Origin: Ricinus communis
Taxonomy: Eukaryota > Streptophyta > Magnoliopsida > Malpighiales > Euphorbiaceae
Direction of reading: 5' to 3'
Assembly: GCF_019578655.1 (NCBI RefSeq)
Contig: NC_063259.1
Coordinates: forward strand, 18,938,489-19,002,488
Length of the DNA stretch: 64,000 bases
Under the pieces are notes generated by a model. It saw nothing but the letters and a program-made list of their open reading frames with translations. It ran no database searches and was not told where the DNA came from. A program made the position numbers and the translations under genes. Below are positions 46,145 to 57,496 of this stretch, piece after piece (within the stretch, counting starts at the first letter, position 1; each line of letters starts with the position of its first letter).

Positions 46145-46624
46145 AGTAGTCAAAATCTAAAAATCTCCCATAAGGAGGAATGATTATTTATTTTATTTGT
46201 TAATTTGTATTAAGGACCCTATGGCCCTTGGCATGTTTAGGCCCCCAATTAGTCCCCAATCTCCTTAATCCCTTTCTAGTTTCTAGTCTCTTCCCCATTT
46301 TTCTATGTATCTTTCAACTATGCTTAGGACATCACCTCACATGTAATAACAAATAATTGGGCTTAACAATTGTTTGAACCACCTCACATGCAAGGAAAAT
46401 AAAATGTATTAAAGCCTACCAATGTAATCTCTCATGCCTATTCACATGCTCATCTTAAATGCTAAGGCTAAAATAAATCTGACACTTAGACTAGGACTAA
46501 TAAAAAATGTGAATGTTGTGAACACCATGCATGCTAAGATAAAACCTATGGCACCAAATTGGCTCTCGATTACGACTAGTAAAAGCACCAATGTGCCTTC
46601 CATTTAGAACTAGTTAAAGGTACC
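46145..46624 (-). other. Sequence G, inverted and diverged relative to 56120-56450
   Basis: No gene. The reverse complement shares AAATGGAAGGCACATTGGTG, GTGTCAG-TT-ATTTT and GCATGTGAGGTG with the + strand at about 56150-56400, in the same order. It is right-flanking DNA of element C and probably continues K. Confidence 0.4.
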
Positions 46625-48171
46625 TGTGGGCGGTGATTTCGGGCCCGCGCCCAAGTGTCTTTAGCGACTATGGCATTATAAGGCTTTTCAACCTAATCGG
46701 GAACTTGCTAACTAGTCACTAAGACTAGCATGGAGATGGGAGTCACCATCCGGGTAATCACCGGGACACTTTTACTAATGAATGGCTTTTCTCATATTCC
46801 ATAAGGAAGCTTAAGCCACAGAGTTCAGACATGGGTCCAGAAGTCAACTTCCTTATTTGTGTATATTAGTCTTTAAGTTTATTGTTTAACAAAATATTCC
46901 ATATAAATGCAAGCATTTTATATATAGGCATGCCAAAACAATACCTAAAACACTTATGTCTAGCCCATTTTATTCAAGCCCAGCCCATTTTTAAGTTATT
47001 AATCTAACTTACTGACCAATTATGTAGAAGGCCCACCTATTCTAGCTCAATTACATGTTATGCTCTTTTGATTCTAGCCTTTAGACCTAATGGACTACTC
47101 ATTATGATAAGACCCATTTATTGTGATCTCAATCCTAACTAAGTTCAAACCCTAACTAAACATGCCAAGGCTCGCTAGTCTAATCAGATTTTAGGGTTTA
47201 GGCCTAGTTAAAGTGGGTTAGCCTATTAGACTATCAAATTCATGTTGGATCGATTATTAGCCCTAAATCTATGTGGCCCATTTGATTAATCAGTCATGTA
47301 ATCATATATTGGGTTAACATGCAATAAACAATAAAAATAATAAAGAAAATAAAGTAGAAAATCATAGCTATTACAACCCGCCTACAACTATGATTACAAA
47401 ACTATAAAAGCTTAAAATTGTACAAGGGCTAAGAATACATTAAAAATGCCACAAATGCAAAAAATAAAGGGGTCGAGCATGAAGAGTCGATTAGCTCTAG
47501 TGTCCAAAGGGCATATTCCTTCGATTCTCCTTTGTTCGCCAGTCCAATCTCACACTCTAGAGCCGATTTTCACATGCAAAGGTGTTAAAAATTAATTATA
47601 ATAGGATAAAATAGATAAAAAAAATAACAAAATAAAGTTGCAGAAGCTAAAAAGAATCTAAATCACTAAAAACCTTAAAATCCTATAAACTGATAGTAGA
47701 TTATCAAAGCAAAGAGTCATGTTTTATTTAGGCTTAATTACTAATCATATTGACAAAAGTCATAAATATTAACCCTACAACATGCTTTAAAAATCCTAAT
47801 TGGTAAATTATCAGATCTAAAAGAACCTTAGTTCTTATATCAAATTTTTAGAACCCTATTAACATGCATATTCATGAAAACCTAATCTAATCATGCATAT
47901 TAAAGATAAAAACCCTAATCATGTTTCTAAGAGAAGATAATATATAGAAAAATAAACAAAAGACAGAAAAAAATGGAAGAAACCCTCAGGTTGTCACCAT
48001 GTATGTTCGATCTGCGAGTCCTAGGCGATGAGAAAACAGTTGAATAAGAATCTAGGTTGGAATCTAGAGCTGGATCTGACTTTGGGAAATCATCTTTCGA
48101 TTAAATAACAAGTTTCCGAAGTGCTCTTTCTTAAGTGGCTAGTTTCCTAAAATCCTTCTTTCTTGAGTGGC

Positions 48172-49951
48172 TGATGTGTGCTACTTATGTTAGCTACAAT
48201 CTAAGGCAGTGTGCCTATCGATGCAGTCTAGCACTAATGGCGAGTATCAAGGTCATATTCCTTGGGAAAGTGAAAGCCCAGAGTTACTCCTTTGTTGTTT
48301 GTTATATTAACCTAAAATGAGTGATGAATAATTTCTAAACTAACTAATAGCTACAAGCTAAGTTCTAAGGGAGATGCAGGAGTAATTGATAAATAAAATA
48401 ACCAAGACAAGAAAGCAAACCCAAAGGGAACCTAAACTAGTTGGTAATCCAACAAAAGATAAAGGATTGGTGAGTCTAATTATGCTACCCGTGGATGAAT
48501 TCTTAACCGAATTCGGTTTCTCTCTCTCGATAACCGAATTGCTAAACCTAATAACCTAAAGTTGGAATCTCTTCCAAACGATTGATTTTTAAATTAGCAT
48601 TAAGCTTTAATCTGCCTCTATTAAGCTTTGTTAATTCTTAATCCAGCTAGTTAATTATCCTTATCTCTAAGCGATTATTAACCAGTTCTTGCTATTCAAA
48701 ATTCCAATTGCCAAATGGACTTCTCAATCACACAAAGCAATCTAAACACACAATTCACAACGTCTCATGAATAATGCATTATCTTATTAATACTGAAAGT
48801 AAGAAGAATACAAAACTAACCCAAATAATCCAACAATATAATACTAAGCCAACATAGTAAAGAAATCCCAATCGATTTTAATCAATCTAGCTAATCATGT
48901 TCATTATCAAAATACACAAGAATTCAATTACAACAATGAGTAAAGGTAGAGAAAACCTGATTACACCCTTGGATGAGAGTAAACAGCCCCTATTCCTCTT
49001 TCTCTAATGTTTGATGCACCAACACGGATAATCAATCGATTACACCCTTGGATGAGAGTAAACAGCCCCTAAGGATAATCAATCGATTCTTGATTATGTA
49101 GATAACCCTTTCTTTCACCATTTTTTATCATATTCCATTACCACTTAGTTTTATTCTGCTTTGGGTTATGATTTTGCACATGAGTTGTTTTTATTGGGAA
49201 TTTTTGTCTTGGGAATAGATTTGGAATCTTGTAGCAGCTTACTTCAATTCAAAAAGAAATTCACTCTATTATGTGAATGTTCTTCCCTTATGAAAAAAAA
49301 GAAAAAAAAGAAAAAAAAGAAAGAAGAAAAGAAAAGAAATAGAAGAATAAGAGGGAACGGTTATGAAAAGAAAGAAAGTAAGTGAGCTAAACATTTTGAC
49401 TTGATTCCTATTTCCCACCTTGGACTACTATCCATTGTTTACCCCTTGTGATTATTGTGACTTGTGTGCATGTCATGTATTTCATTGCAGAATACTGTAG
49501 GTTCAACATCTTATCAAATTTACCTACCTCTACCTAATCCCCATTACAACCCTTATAAAGACCTCTTGACATTGTTGTTGACTCTCCATAAGTGGTAGGA
49601 GTAGGATTTAGGGGCTAGTGTTGATGCTTGTGTTACTCTCTGTGGCTGTGCTCCCTAAAACTTCTGTTTCTCTAATGTTTGATGCACCAACACGGCCATG
49701 TTGGTGAACGTGTTGGGAACACGGCCAGTGTTGAAACCAACACGGCCCTGTTCAGCTTCCTCTCACTCGTACTTAGCTTGTTTCGGCATCTAATTATGCT
49801 CTAATTCTTCCCTTTATCATCCTTTGACTTCTTTTGGATGTAATGCACACAAACAGACGCATAGGGTGAGTGTTGGGACCAAGTCACATCCAAATGTCCA
49901 TAAAATCAATCTTAAAAACTCCATTTAGATGTATGTATTTTACGCACATCA
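48172..49951 (-). repeat. 3' LTR of element D with patchwork insertion
   Basis: C-family LTR on the - strand. Between about 49000 and 49609 roughly 600 bp of LTR is replaced by filler: 49001-49027 repeats 49669-49695, 49028-49070 repeats the adjacent LTR text at 48958-48991, and 49090-49608 is a + strand copy of 43854-44375. Confidence 0.88.
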
Positions 49952-51413
49952 AATAACCCCACACTTAGCTCATTGCTTGTCCTCAAGCAATCAAAAGTAA
50001 AATAAGGAAAATAAACCACTAAGGAACAACACTTAAACTGACAAACAAGCTAGAAAGCTCCTACAAAAAGAAACGAAGCAATCAATTCAAGTATCACAAC
50101 CAAGATGCCAATAATTCACAAAATACTGTCTCAACAAAATTACTCAGAACCAACTCCTCACCAGATTCACTCTAAATTAGTCAAAGTGTTTAAAGGGTAG
50201 TGTTTAATCGCTCAATGCATCAACTACTGCCTTACTTACTATATGCTTGCTCTTAAATCCTACTCCAACCACTTATGGAGAGTCAACAACCATGTCAAGA
50301 GGTCTTCATAAGGGTTGTAATGGGGATTAGGTAAGGGTAGGTAAATTTAGTCAGAGTTGAACCTATGCTGTTCTGCAATGAAATACATGACTTGCACACA
50401 AGTGACATGATCACAAGGGGTAAACAATGGACAATAGTCCAAGGTGGGAAATAGGAATCAAGTCAAAATGTTTAGCTCACTTACTTTCTTTCTTTTCATC
50501 ACCTTTCCCTCTTATTCTTCTTTTTATATATTTTTCTTCTTTCTTTTTTTTTCTTTTTTTTTCTTTTTTTCATATGGGAAGAACATTCACATAATAGAGT
50601 GAATTTCTTTTTGGATTGAAGTAAGCTGCTACAAGATTCCAAAGCTATTCCCAATAAAAACAACTCATATGCAAAATCATAACCCAAAGGAGAATAAAAC
50701 TAAGTGGTAATGGAATATGATAAAAGAAATGGTGAAAGAAGGGGTTATCTACAGAATCAATAAACGATTGAAGGCTATTTGGCTAGAATGAAAAACCTAA
50801 GTGCCTCTATCATACCAAAGTGTTAAACTCTCCTTATGGCCGTCATAAGCATTACCGAGCAAGTTCTAAAAGTAAAGACAGTAATTGGCACTCTTAACAA
50901 GAAATAAATACAAGCACATAAAGTGTATGCTTACAATTTAGGCTCAATTTCTCACAAGTGTGCTTTTGAGTAGGTTCCAAACAAAATCATCAAAACAGAA
51001 TTAAATAAACCAAAGCAACTTAGTGCAGAACTCAAACTAATTATCTTACATTCTTTCGCAAAACTCAACACTATCGGTTTTATCCGATCACATTGACATA
51101 AACAGGATTTTAAAAGCAAGTCAACAGTAAGAACATCGAAACAAGGTGAAATTTTTTTGAAATTTTACAAAAAATTGCACAAAGAATAAACAAATAACTA
51201 AGATGGGATAAATATCACCCACCCCACACTTGAAGGACACACTGTCCCTAGTGTACAAAATATAAGAAATGAAAAAAGGAAAACGATCTAATACTGCCTT
51301 GACTATGGCTCCGGAGTGAAGAGAGGTGCATCATCAGGGATATTAGGGCATTGGCTAGTCTGTGGTAGAAGAGTGGCTACAAATAATAAAATGAAGAATT
51401 AAAATCGACACAC
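49952..51413 (-). other. Element D interior (C-type 3' non-coding)
   Basis: Reverse complement of about 43205-44703. Terminal tract CCCCACACTT at 49957-49966, hairpin region ACACTGTCCCTAGTGT (51239-51254, one mismatch in the stem) with CCCCACACTT at 51222-51231, and the purine microsatellite (as T-rich, 50525-50572). No gene. Confidence 0.8.
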
Positions 51414-52237
51414 TGTCCAATTATGCTCCAATTCTTCCCTTTATCATCCTTTGACTTCTTTTGGACCTAATGCACACAAACTGACGTATAGGGTGAGTGT
51501 TGGGACCAATTCACATCCAAATGTCCTTAAAATCAATCTGAAAAACCCCATTTAGATGTGTGTATTTTACGCACATCAGTGGCTTAAGTCTTTGGATACT
51601 AATTATGATCGACAGTTTCTTCTATTTTCTTTTCATTTTCTTTCTTTTTCTTCTTTCTCAGTGTTCTTTTTTCTTAATATTGTTCTCGATTAAATCTCAA
51701 TTCTTTCCTCCTCCTTGAAACCTTAAACAACTCTTATTATTTATAGAGGTATTATTTCAAAGGAAACCCTAGAAAAAGTGATAGATTTTAGAAATATATC
51801 GATAAATATCAGATTTTATTTTTAAAATTCAAAGAACAATTGATAAAATATAGGGATTATGGTTTAGGAAACCTTCTAGAATTTGTATTTAGACGTAAAA
51901 TCCTCCGAAATATGACATTAGGGAGTCAAAATCCAACTGGTTCTATAAAGAACCAATTGGTTTTATTATAAAGCCGATTGGCTCTTCAGAGAAAGTCTTA
52001 AAATTTTCAATTTAGTCCCTGAATTTGTAAAAATTATCATTTTTGACCCTCAGACTTAATTTTTCTTACAATTAAGTCCAAATTGATTTCAAAAAGCTAA
52101 TTCCAACTAGACTAACCTTGACCTCAGCCTCGAATTCGCCTGTCCTTCGCCTCCATAGACCTGAAAAAGCAGTAACTCTCATCACAGGATTTTTCATTTT
52201 TCCCTTGATATTTGTATTCGGAAAATGTGTTCTGACA

Positions 52238-53820
52238 ACTGCCCTTGATTTTTCAAAATTTATGAGTATGCAAATGCATAAAATAAATTGAGACAAATCT
52301 TAGACATTAAGGATATGGCAAAAGGATATTTGAGTTGTATAAGCCACACTTCATAAGCTCGATGATTGATGATTCGATGTAGGGCCAGGCCCGAATGAGT
52401 TGAGGGCTTCGCCTGCTTAAGACTTCGCTCCACTAGGGAATTGCCAGTTTCGCTCCACTAAGTTTTAAGGACTTTACCTACTTGGGTTTGAGGACTTCGC
52501 CTGCTTGAATTTGAGGCCTTCGCCCTGCTTTTCAAGAACCACATCCATTCGAATTAGGATCTACGCCCATGGAATTGGGGGCTACACTCGTTAAATTGGT
52601 GGTTTTAAAGACCTCCTTCTAGCTACTTTCCATTATAGGAAACAATTTTGTCGCCAAATGGGTGATAGAAAATGATGAAGACAATGATGCATATCAGAAA
52701 TCTGAAAGTCATAGTGATGACAAAAAGTGCAGATCTAGAGATAACTCAAGCATGCAAGTGACTAACTCATTTTGCCTTGGGGATGTGCTGATAACTTGTG
52801 CAATGAGAGTTGGCTTCGCGACAATCTCATGCAGATATAGCAACCAAATCTCTTTTCTTTTCTTACTTTTACACCCTAACTTTTTCCTAAGCTATCCTTT
52901 CAAATTTCCAACTTAGCAAGCTAATGTCTTAACTTTTGCCTAAGCTGCCCTTTTAGGTTATCAACTTTACAGACTCTATTTTTGCCTAAGTCGCCCGTTC
53001 GGATTTTCAACTTAGTGTTTTCTTTTCCTTATACTTTTCTCTATTTTCTATTTTTTTTCTTATTTGCTATTTTAAGGATTTGCTTACTCGAGTACTTGCA
53101 GTCTGTTTTGTCAACCTTGTAGATGATTCTACTGATCTTTAGGACTTTCCCTGAGACAAGATTGAAAAACTCTAGCACTGCTGATTCATTGAGCGTGATG
53201 TCACGATTAATGAAGACTTGAGTGCTACCAATTCTTGGGTTTTTCCTGCAGGAGAGTTAAAGAAATTGATCTTGTTTTTATTCAGATCTCATAGACTTCA
53301 TTTCTTATTATGTTTTCTCCTTTTGGTAGTGCATAAGAAATGAAAACTAATGTGCAAGTTTGAAAAAAATTCTAATCAAATTTTGTTCATTTAATATGGG
53401 CACAAACGGGTACATTTTCTATTTCACATAATACTACTCTTGTATTAACTAGTCCTTTTAGATTTTTTAGTCAAATATTTTTTCTCACCTTTTATTTCCT
53501 TAGTTTTTGCCTGACTAGCCTATACAGGTCCTCTAGTTGGCAGGATCTATCTTTATAGTTTTTTTATTTTTTTCCTTAGTTTTGTGTTTTTTTTTCAAAG
53601 ATAGTATTTGACATGACCCAGATTGACTTATGAACTTATATCCCCCAAGATTTGAACTCCTTTTAGCATCTTACGCTTTTCCGTATTTTGATATGGAATT
53701 TTCTAGCTCGGCCTAAATTTCCCTTGCTGACTCGAAATGTGCCCTAGTAGCTATCCTGATGTGATCTCGAACACACTCTTCTTTCATTTCAGCCTTAGAT
53801 TATACCTTTTTACTCATCCT
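52238..53820 (-). other. Element F 3' untranslated region and unrecognised sequence
   Basis: 52390-52560 holds 22-23-bp repeats of the GAGGACTTCGCCTGCTTGAATT type, homologous to those in E and T3. From 52600 to 53820 nothing is recognised with confidence; a + strand frame of 84 codons at 52662-52916 with an acidic N-terminus and hydrophobic C-terminus has no known match to me. Confidence 0.55.
52390..52560 (-). repeat. 22-bp-type tandem repeats before the F LTR
   Basis: About seven degenerate units, best preserved GAGGACTTCGCCTGCTTGAATT near 52490-52512 with neighbours on both sides. Orientation relative to the element is the same as in E and T3. Confidence 0.7.
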
Positions 53821-54420
53821 AAAAAACTATCTAGAGCTTGGGAATGTCCTTCCCTTGTTTTATACTTTACCATCATGTTGTCCGTGTATACCTCAACCTT
53901 CTTGTGCATAATATCATGAAAAATGGCAGTGGCTGCTCTCTAATAAGTTTCTCCAGCATTCTTTAATCCAAACGGCATAACCTTGTAGCACTACATGCCC
54001 CATTCATTGATGAACAATGTCTTCAACTTGCCTACGACTACATCATAATCTGATTGTACCCAAAGACTCCATCTGCAAAAGAATATAATGCGCTAGAAGC
54101 CGCACTCTTAACTATCACATCGATGTGATGAAGGGAAAAGTCATCCTTAAGGCAAGCCTTACTGAAGTCTTATGATCTACATACATCCTAACTTTTTTTT
54201 CCTTCTTTGGGACCGGAACAATGTTCACCAACCACTCAGGATAATCGACTACATCAAGGAAGTTGGCCTTCACCTACTTAGTGGCTTCTTCTCGGATCTT
54301 TTCTGCCCATTTCGGCCTCAGCCTTCTCATCTTCTACTTGATAGGCTCGATATGTGGGAAAGTTAAGATATGGTGCTTTGCTATTCTCCTATCCAACCCT
54401 AGCACGTCGTTATATGACCA
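53821..54420 (-). pseudogene. Element F reverse transcriptase fragment
   Basis: On the - strand from 54420: KHHILTFPHIEP-type, VKANFLDVVDYPEWLVNIV, VPKK-type, then after frame changes VMPFGLKNAG-type sequence and YTDNMMVKYKTREGHSQAL near 53821-53895. The catalytic YxDD is YTDN, so the second metal-binding aspartate is lost. The coding match ends abruptly at 53821. Confidence 0.75.
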
Positions 54421-55310
54421 AGCAAATGCTTATTTTCTTTTTTCTAAGATTTTCTCAAACTCTCTCCTCTTCTTAGGAGTTATATCATGAGTAACAGAAA
54501 TGTTCCTGGAATTTTCATTTGTGCCCAAATTAAAGGAATCAGTTTGTATAGAATTAATGCTAAATATGCACATGTAACGATTATAAAAATGCATACTCCC
54601 ATAAAAAATCACACAAATAAACAAAAGCAAAGTTTATATCATTGATCTTAAAAGCAAAAATGTCATCATCCTCATAAAGACCGAACATTATTATGTCACT
54701 TTCCTTATAAAAGACATCAATAATATTTTCCTCAATTAACGTAGCTAAACCTTGCAGGCTCAAGTCATCAGGTAGGCTGATGAATTCTTTCAAGTTCAGC
54801 TCCTCAACCTTAAGAGCGACTTTCTTTCGAATATCCTTAAGGCTTAGCTCAACCATCTTGTCTATAGTCAAGCTCTTGAAAATCTCAAACCCAAGTACCT
54901 CAGTTTCAATTATAGTAATGGGCTCGGGCTCACTAGAGTAAGGATTGTATTTCTTGACAAAGGCATCCTTTAAAGTCTTACCTTTTAGTTGGCCGTCATC
55001 TTCATCCTCATTATACCCCAGGCCATGTAGAGTCTTTGATCCTTTGAAGTTCGATAGCTTTGCAACTCCTTGTTGATTCTTCCCTAGCCCCATTCCAAGC
55101 ATGAAGTCCATCTTCTTGAACATACTAGCCACCATAGGATCCATGTGATCCTTATAAAGCACAACAGCCTGAAACCCATTCGGGGCATCAATTTCTTTGG
55201 CAGCCTCTTGGATGGCTGAAACAACCTTGCCACCCTTAGTATTGATAGTAACTATCTCTCCATTATGAGGAAACTTGACTTTCTAGTGCATAGTAAAAGG
55301 CGCTCTGACT
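54421..55310 (-). pseudogene. Element F protease-RT linker, 193-codon open frame
   Basis: The open frame 55162-54581 encodes YKDHMDPMVASMFKKMDFM, a glycine-rich GMGLGKNQQGVAKLSNFKG / GLGYNEDEDD G-patch-like segment, TIDKMVELSLKDIRKK, LIEENIIDVFYKE and an acidic tail; it aligns with 13487-14125 of element E. Homology extends upstream to 55310 (PHNGEIVTI, IQEAAKEIDAPNGFQ) with a stop. Downstream ITPKKRREFEKILEKRK leads into RT. Confidence 0.75.
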
Positions 55311-55375
55311 TTGCATTCGTGATGGGCATGACCTTGTCATCTGCAATGCATACAGAACTTAGGTATTCAAAATGA
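55311..55375 (-). pseudogene. Zinc-knuckle-like scar joined to the protease tail
   Basis: On the - strand, KFCMHCR, one stop, then QGHAHHEC fits C-x2-C-x4-H-x4-C and is followed in the same frame within about 12 codons by the protease tail KVKFPHNGEIVTI. The protease core is missing, implying deletion between gag and protease, or an unusual organisation. Confidence 0.45.
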
Positions 55376-57496
55376 AAGATCTACAGACCGAACTAGCATC
55401 GCGCCGAGCTAGTTCACGATATGCCGAAAGCGGCAAAGGGAACCCAAAGCTCCTTTTGACCTTAGCTCCACAACAATGACAATTTCGCTACTTCAATTCC
55501 AGAGTATAGGCTACTGTTCTTCAGATACAATTCGATCCTTCTATGGCCAAATCTCAATTTGTGGTTCTTAGGGTATGGAACCATAGTCTTACTAATAACA
55601 TAGCAAAAGTTACTAAGATGTCCCAAACTGTGAACTTGACCTAGGACTCTATAGGACTAGTTTCACTAGAGTTAAGAATGTCCCTTTTACATCTGTCTTT
55701 GTTTCATCATAAGCGGTACATGAATACATCATTATGTACTAGGCCTATTTTGAAATGATCGTGTAGGAAGAGGCCTCAAGGGATCACGACAACCGCAGTG
55801 ATCGCGAATTATCAGAGAAGACTATGAGTCGTCACCTAGGAAAGATAACTGGAATAAATAGAGAGGGGTGAAGGATGGCGGCTCGGGTTTCTCATGGAGT
55901 GCCTAACTTTTTCTCCTCCCCGAATCAGAGATTTTAGTTTGGAAAGTTTGCTACGTGTCGGGAAGGTGTTAGGCACCTCAACGCACTTGGACATAGAGTC
56001 CAGCCTCCACTAGACTCTAAGGCTTTTGGTTTTCTTAATTATACAAATCCTAATCTGGTTACTACTCATTTTATTATAAGGATGTTTTCTTATCTTGATT
56101 AAACATGCATAAGTGAGGGAAAGAGGTTGCTAAACTAGCATGCTTCAACCTAAATGGAAGGCACATTGGTGCCATAACCCTAAGGGAAGTACATTGGTCA
56201 CTTAACTTTTATCCAATATACAAAGGTGACTAAGCTAGAAATAGTTTTTAAACATGTGGGTGTCAGGTTCATTTTCTCTTAGGTTAATTAGGTGACTGAA
56301 AAATACAAGGCAAGAACTCACATTGGTGAATTGATTCATTTTAATTAGCATGTGAGGTGACTAATCAACGTAAATCTGGTTTACCTTTAAAATGTGAGGT
56401 GAACTCTAAGCATACTAAATGAAATTAAACTCAATATGAAGAAAGGAAAAGGAATTAATGGGGATACAAAATAGATTAGAAAATGTAATGGAGAATATCT
56501 AACATCCTAAATAGTTTAAGGACATGAACATGCAAACACAAACAATTACCAAATCCAAATTAAACTAAGGCGAAGGATGGTCCCTCTCAGAGGATTAGGT
56601 CAAGCATAAATGGTCCAACTTGTACTATGAAGAAATTAAGTTAATTTATGCACTCATAATAAGAAATAAAGCCATAAATGCCATTAAACACACTTCATCA
56701 TAAAAATGCTGAAACATAAACCTAACTTATTATGAAAAATAAAATAGAAAATAAAGTCTCTAATTAACCCTACTCATGCCTCTAATCACGTTATTAGCCT
56801 ACTTAACATGCACATCACATTTTAAAGCCTAAACATACCAAGTTAGCTACTTTAACCTTTAAAATGCAAACTTTAAACATATGACCTAAAACACTAACTA
56901 TGACCTAAAACCTTAAGTAAATAAACTCATTTAGCCTTATCCCTAAAACATACTTATAAACTTTAAATCAAACTTAAAACATGTGGGACAGAAGGTTTAC
57001 ATGCTTAAGAACATCATTGGCATCAAGTAGGCACATATTTTATACCTCAAACTGTTCAAGCGTGCAAAAAATAAGATTTTGAAGCTTTTGTAAGCTTACC
57101 CTACGTGGGGTAAGCTTACAAAAGCTTCCTAAAAGCAAAAAATGGAGGTCTTTTAGTAAGGTTAACACCCCAAAATCAACATATAAGTGAATGATAAGAT
57201 ACTATAAACATGAAATATAATCAAGAGCAATGTCACTCCATACTTTCAGCCCTCAGGACATACCTTTGAAGAATCAAGGGTGAAAGTGGGACTTTGACTG
57301 GTGAAGGGCTCTCTTATCTCCTAGGACACCAAATAGTCTGCTACGAACTTCTGGAATGGAGGAAAATGGACCTACAAAACAGAAGCTGTGAGTGGAAAAA
57401 GGGTTGAGGGTGTTTGGATTTGAATGAAGGATAGGATAAAGAAATAGGGATTATTTAATGCTTAGGCAAGAAAAGTTTAGAACTCGAGGGGATAGG
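55376..57496. other. Unclassified LTR-like sequence
   Basis: No gene. 55824-55834 (GAGTCGTCACC) is the reverse complement of a tRNA-Arg-type PBS start, and 55955-55985 contains GGGAAGGTGTTAGGCACC, a string typical of plant gypsy LTR U5 regions; this suggests the end of a - strand LTR near 55835. 56120-56450 is an inverted relative of 46145-46624. A perfect hairpin lies at 57081-57128. Confidence 0.4.
57081..57128. repeat. Perfect 21-bp inverted repeat with 6-base loop
   Basis: Left arm 57081-57101 (starts GAAGCTTTTGTAAG), loop TACGTG, right arm 57108-57128, exact reverse complements. Each arm contains AAGCTT twice. No flanking target duplication is obvious. Confidence 0.9.

Larger units (their letters stand above)
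48167..51583 (-). mobile_element. Element D: deletion derivative of a C-family element, TSD GTGGC
   Basis: GTGGC at 48167-48171 and 51579-51583 flanks 48172-51578. Left (3') LTR 48172-49951 carries a repair patch; interior 49952-51413 matches the C 3' non-coding region reversed; the right (5') LTR is reduced to its first 165 bp (51414-51578). gag, PBS and most of the 5' LTR were lost in one deletion whose junction GTCCAATTATGC at 51414 joins interior to LTR. The intact TSD shows that the deletion followed insertion. Confidence 0.9.
46625..52237 (-). repeat. 3' LTR of element F, interrupted by element D
   Basis: Pieces 46625-48171 and 51584-52237 total 2.2 kb, colinear with the E and T3 LTRs. 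On the - strand it starts TGTCAGAACACA at 52237, preceded by the purine tract AAGGGCAGT, has a TATA box near 51740 and a pair of GAGCCAATCGG-type motifs near 51940-51985, and ends GCCCACA at 46625. Confidence 0.8.
46625..55375 (-). mobile_element. Element F: truncated Tat-like retrotransposon, - strand
   Basis: 3' LTR at 46625-52237 (interrupted by D), then leftover 3' untranslated sequence with 22-bp repeats, RT (53821-54420), linker (54421-55310) and a zinc-knuckle scar (55311-55375), all on the - strand and homologous to element E. Integrase, RNase H, protease core, most of gag and a matching 5' LTR are missing. The right boundary is uncertain. Confidence 0.65.

Noticed and set aside
52662..52916. 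84-codon + strand frame as a host gene
   Set aside because: No known domain, no codon or splice evidence, and it lies within the decayed interior of element F.
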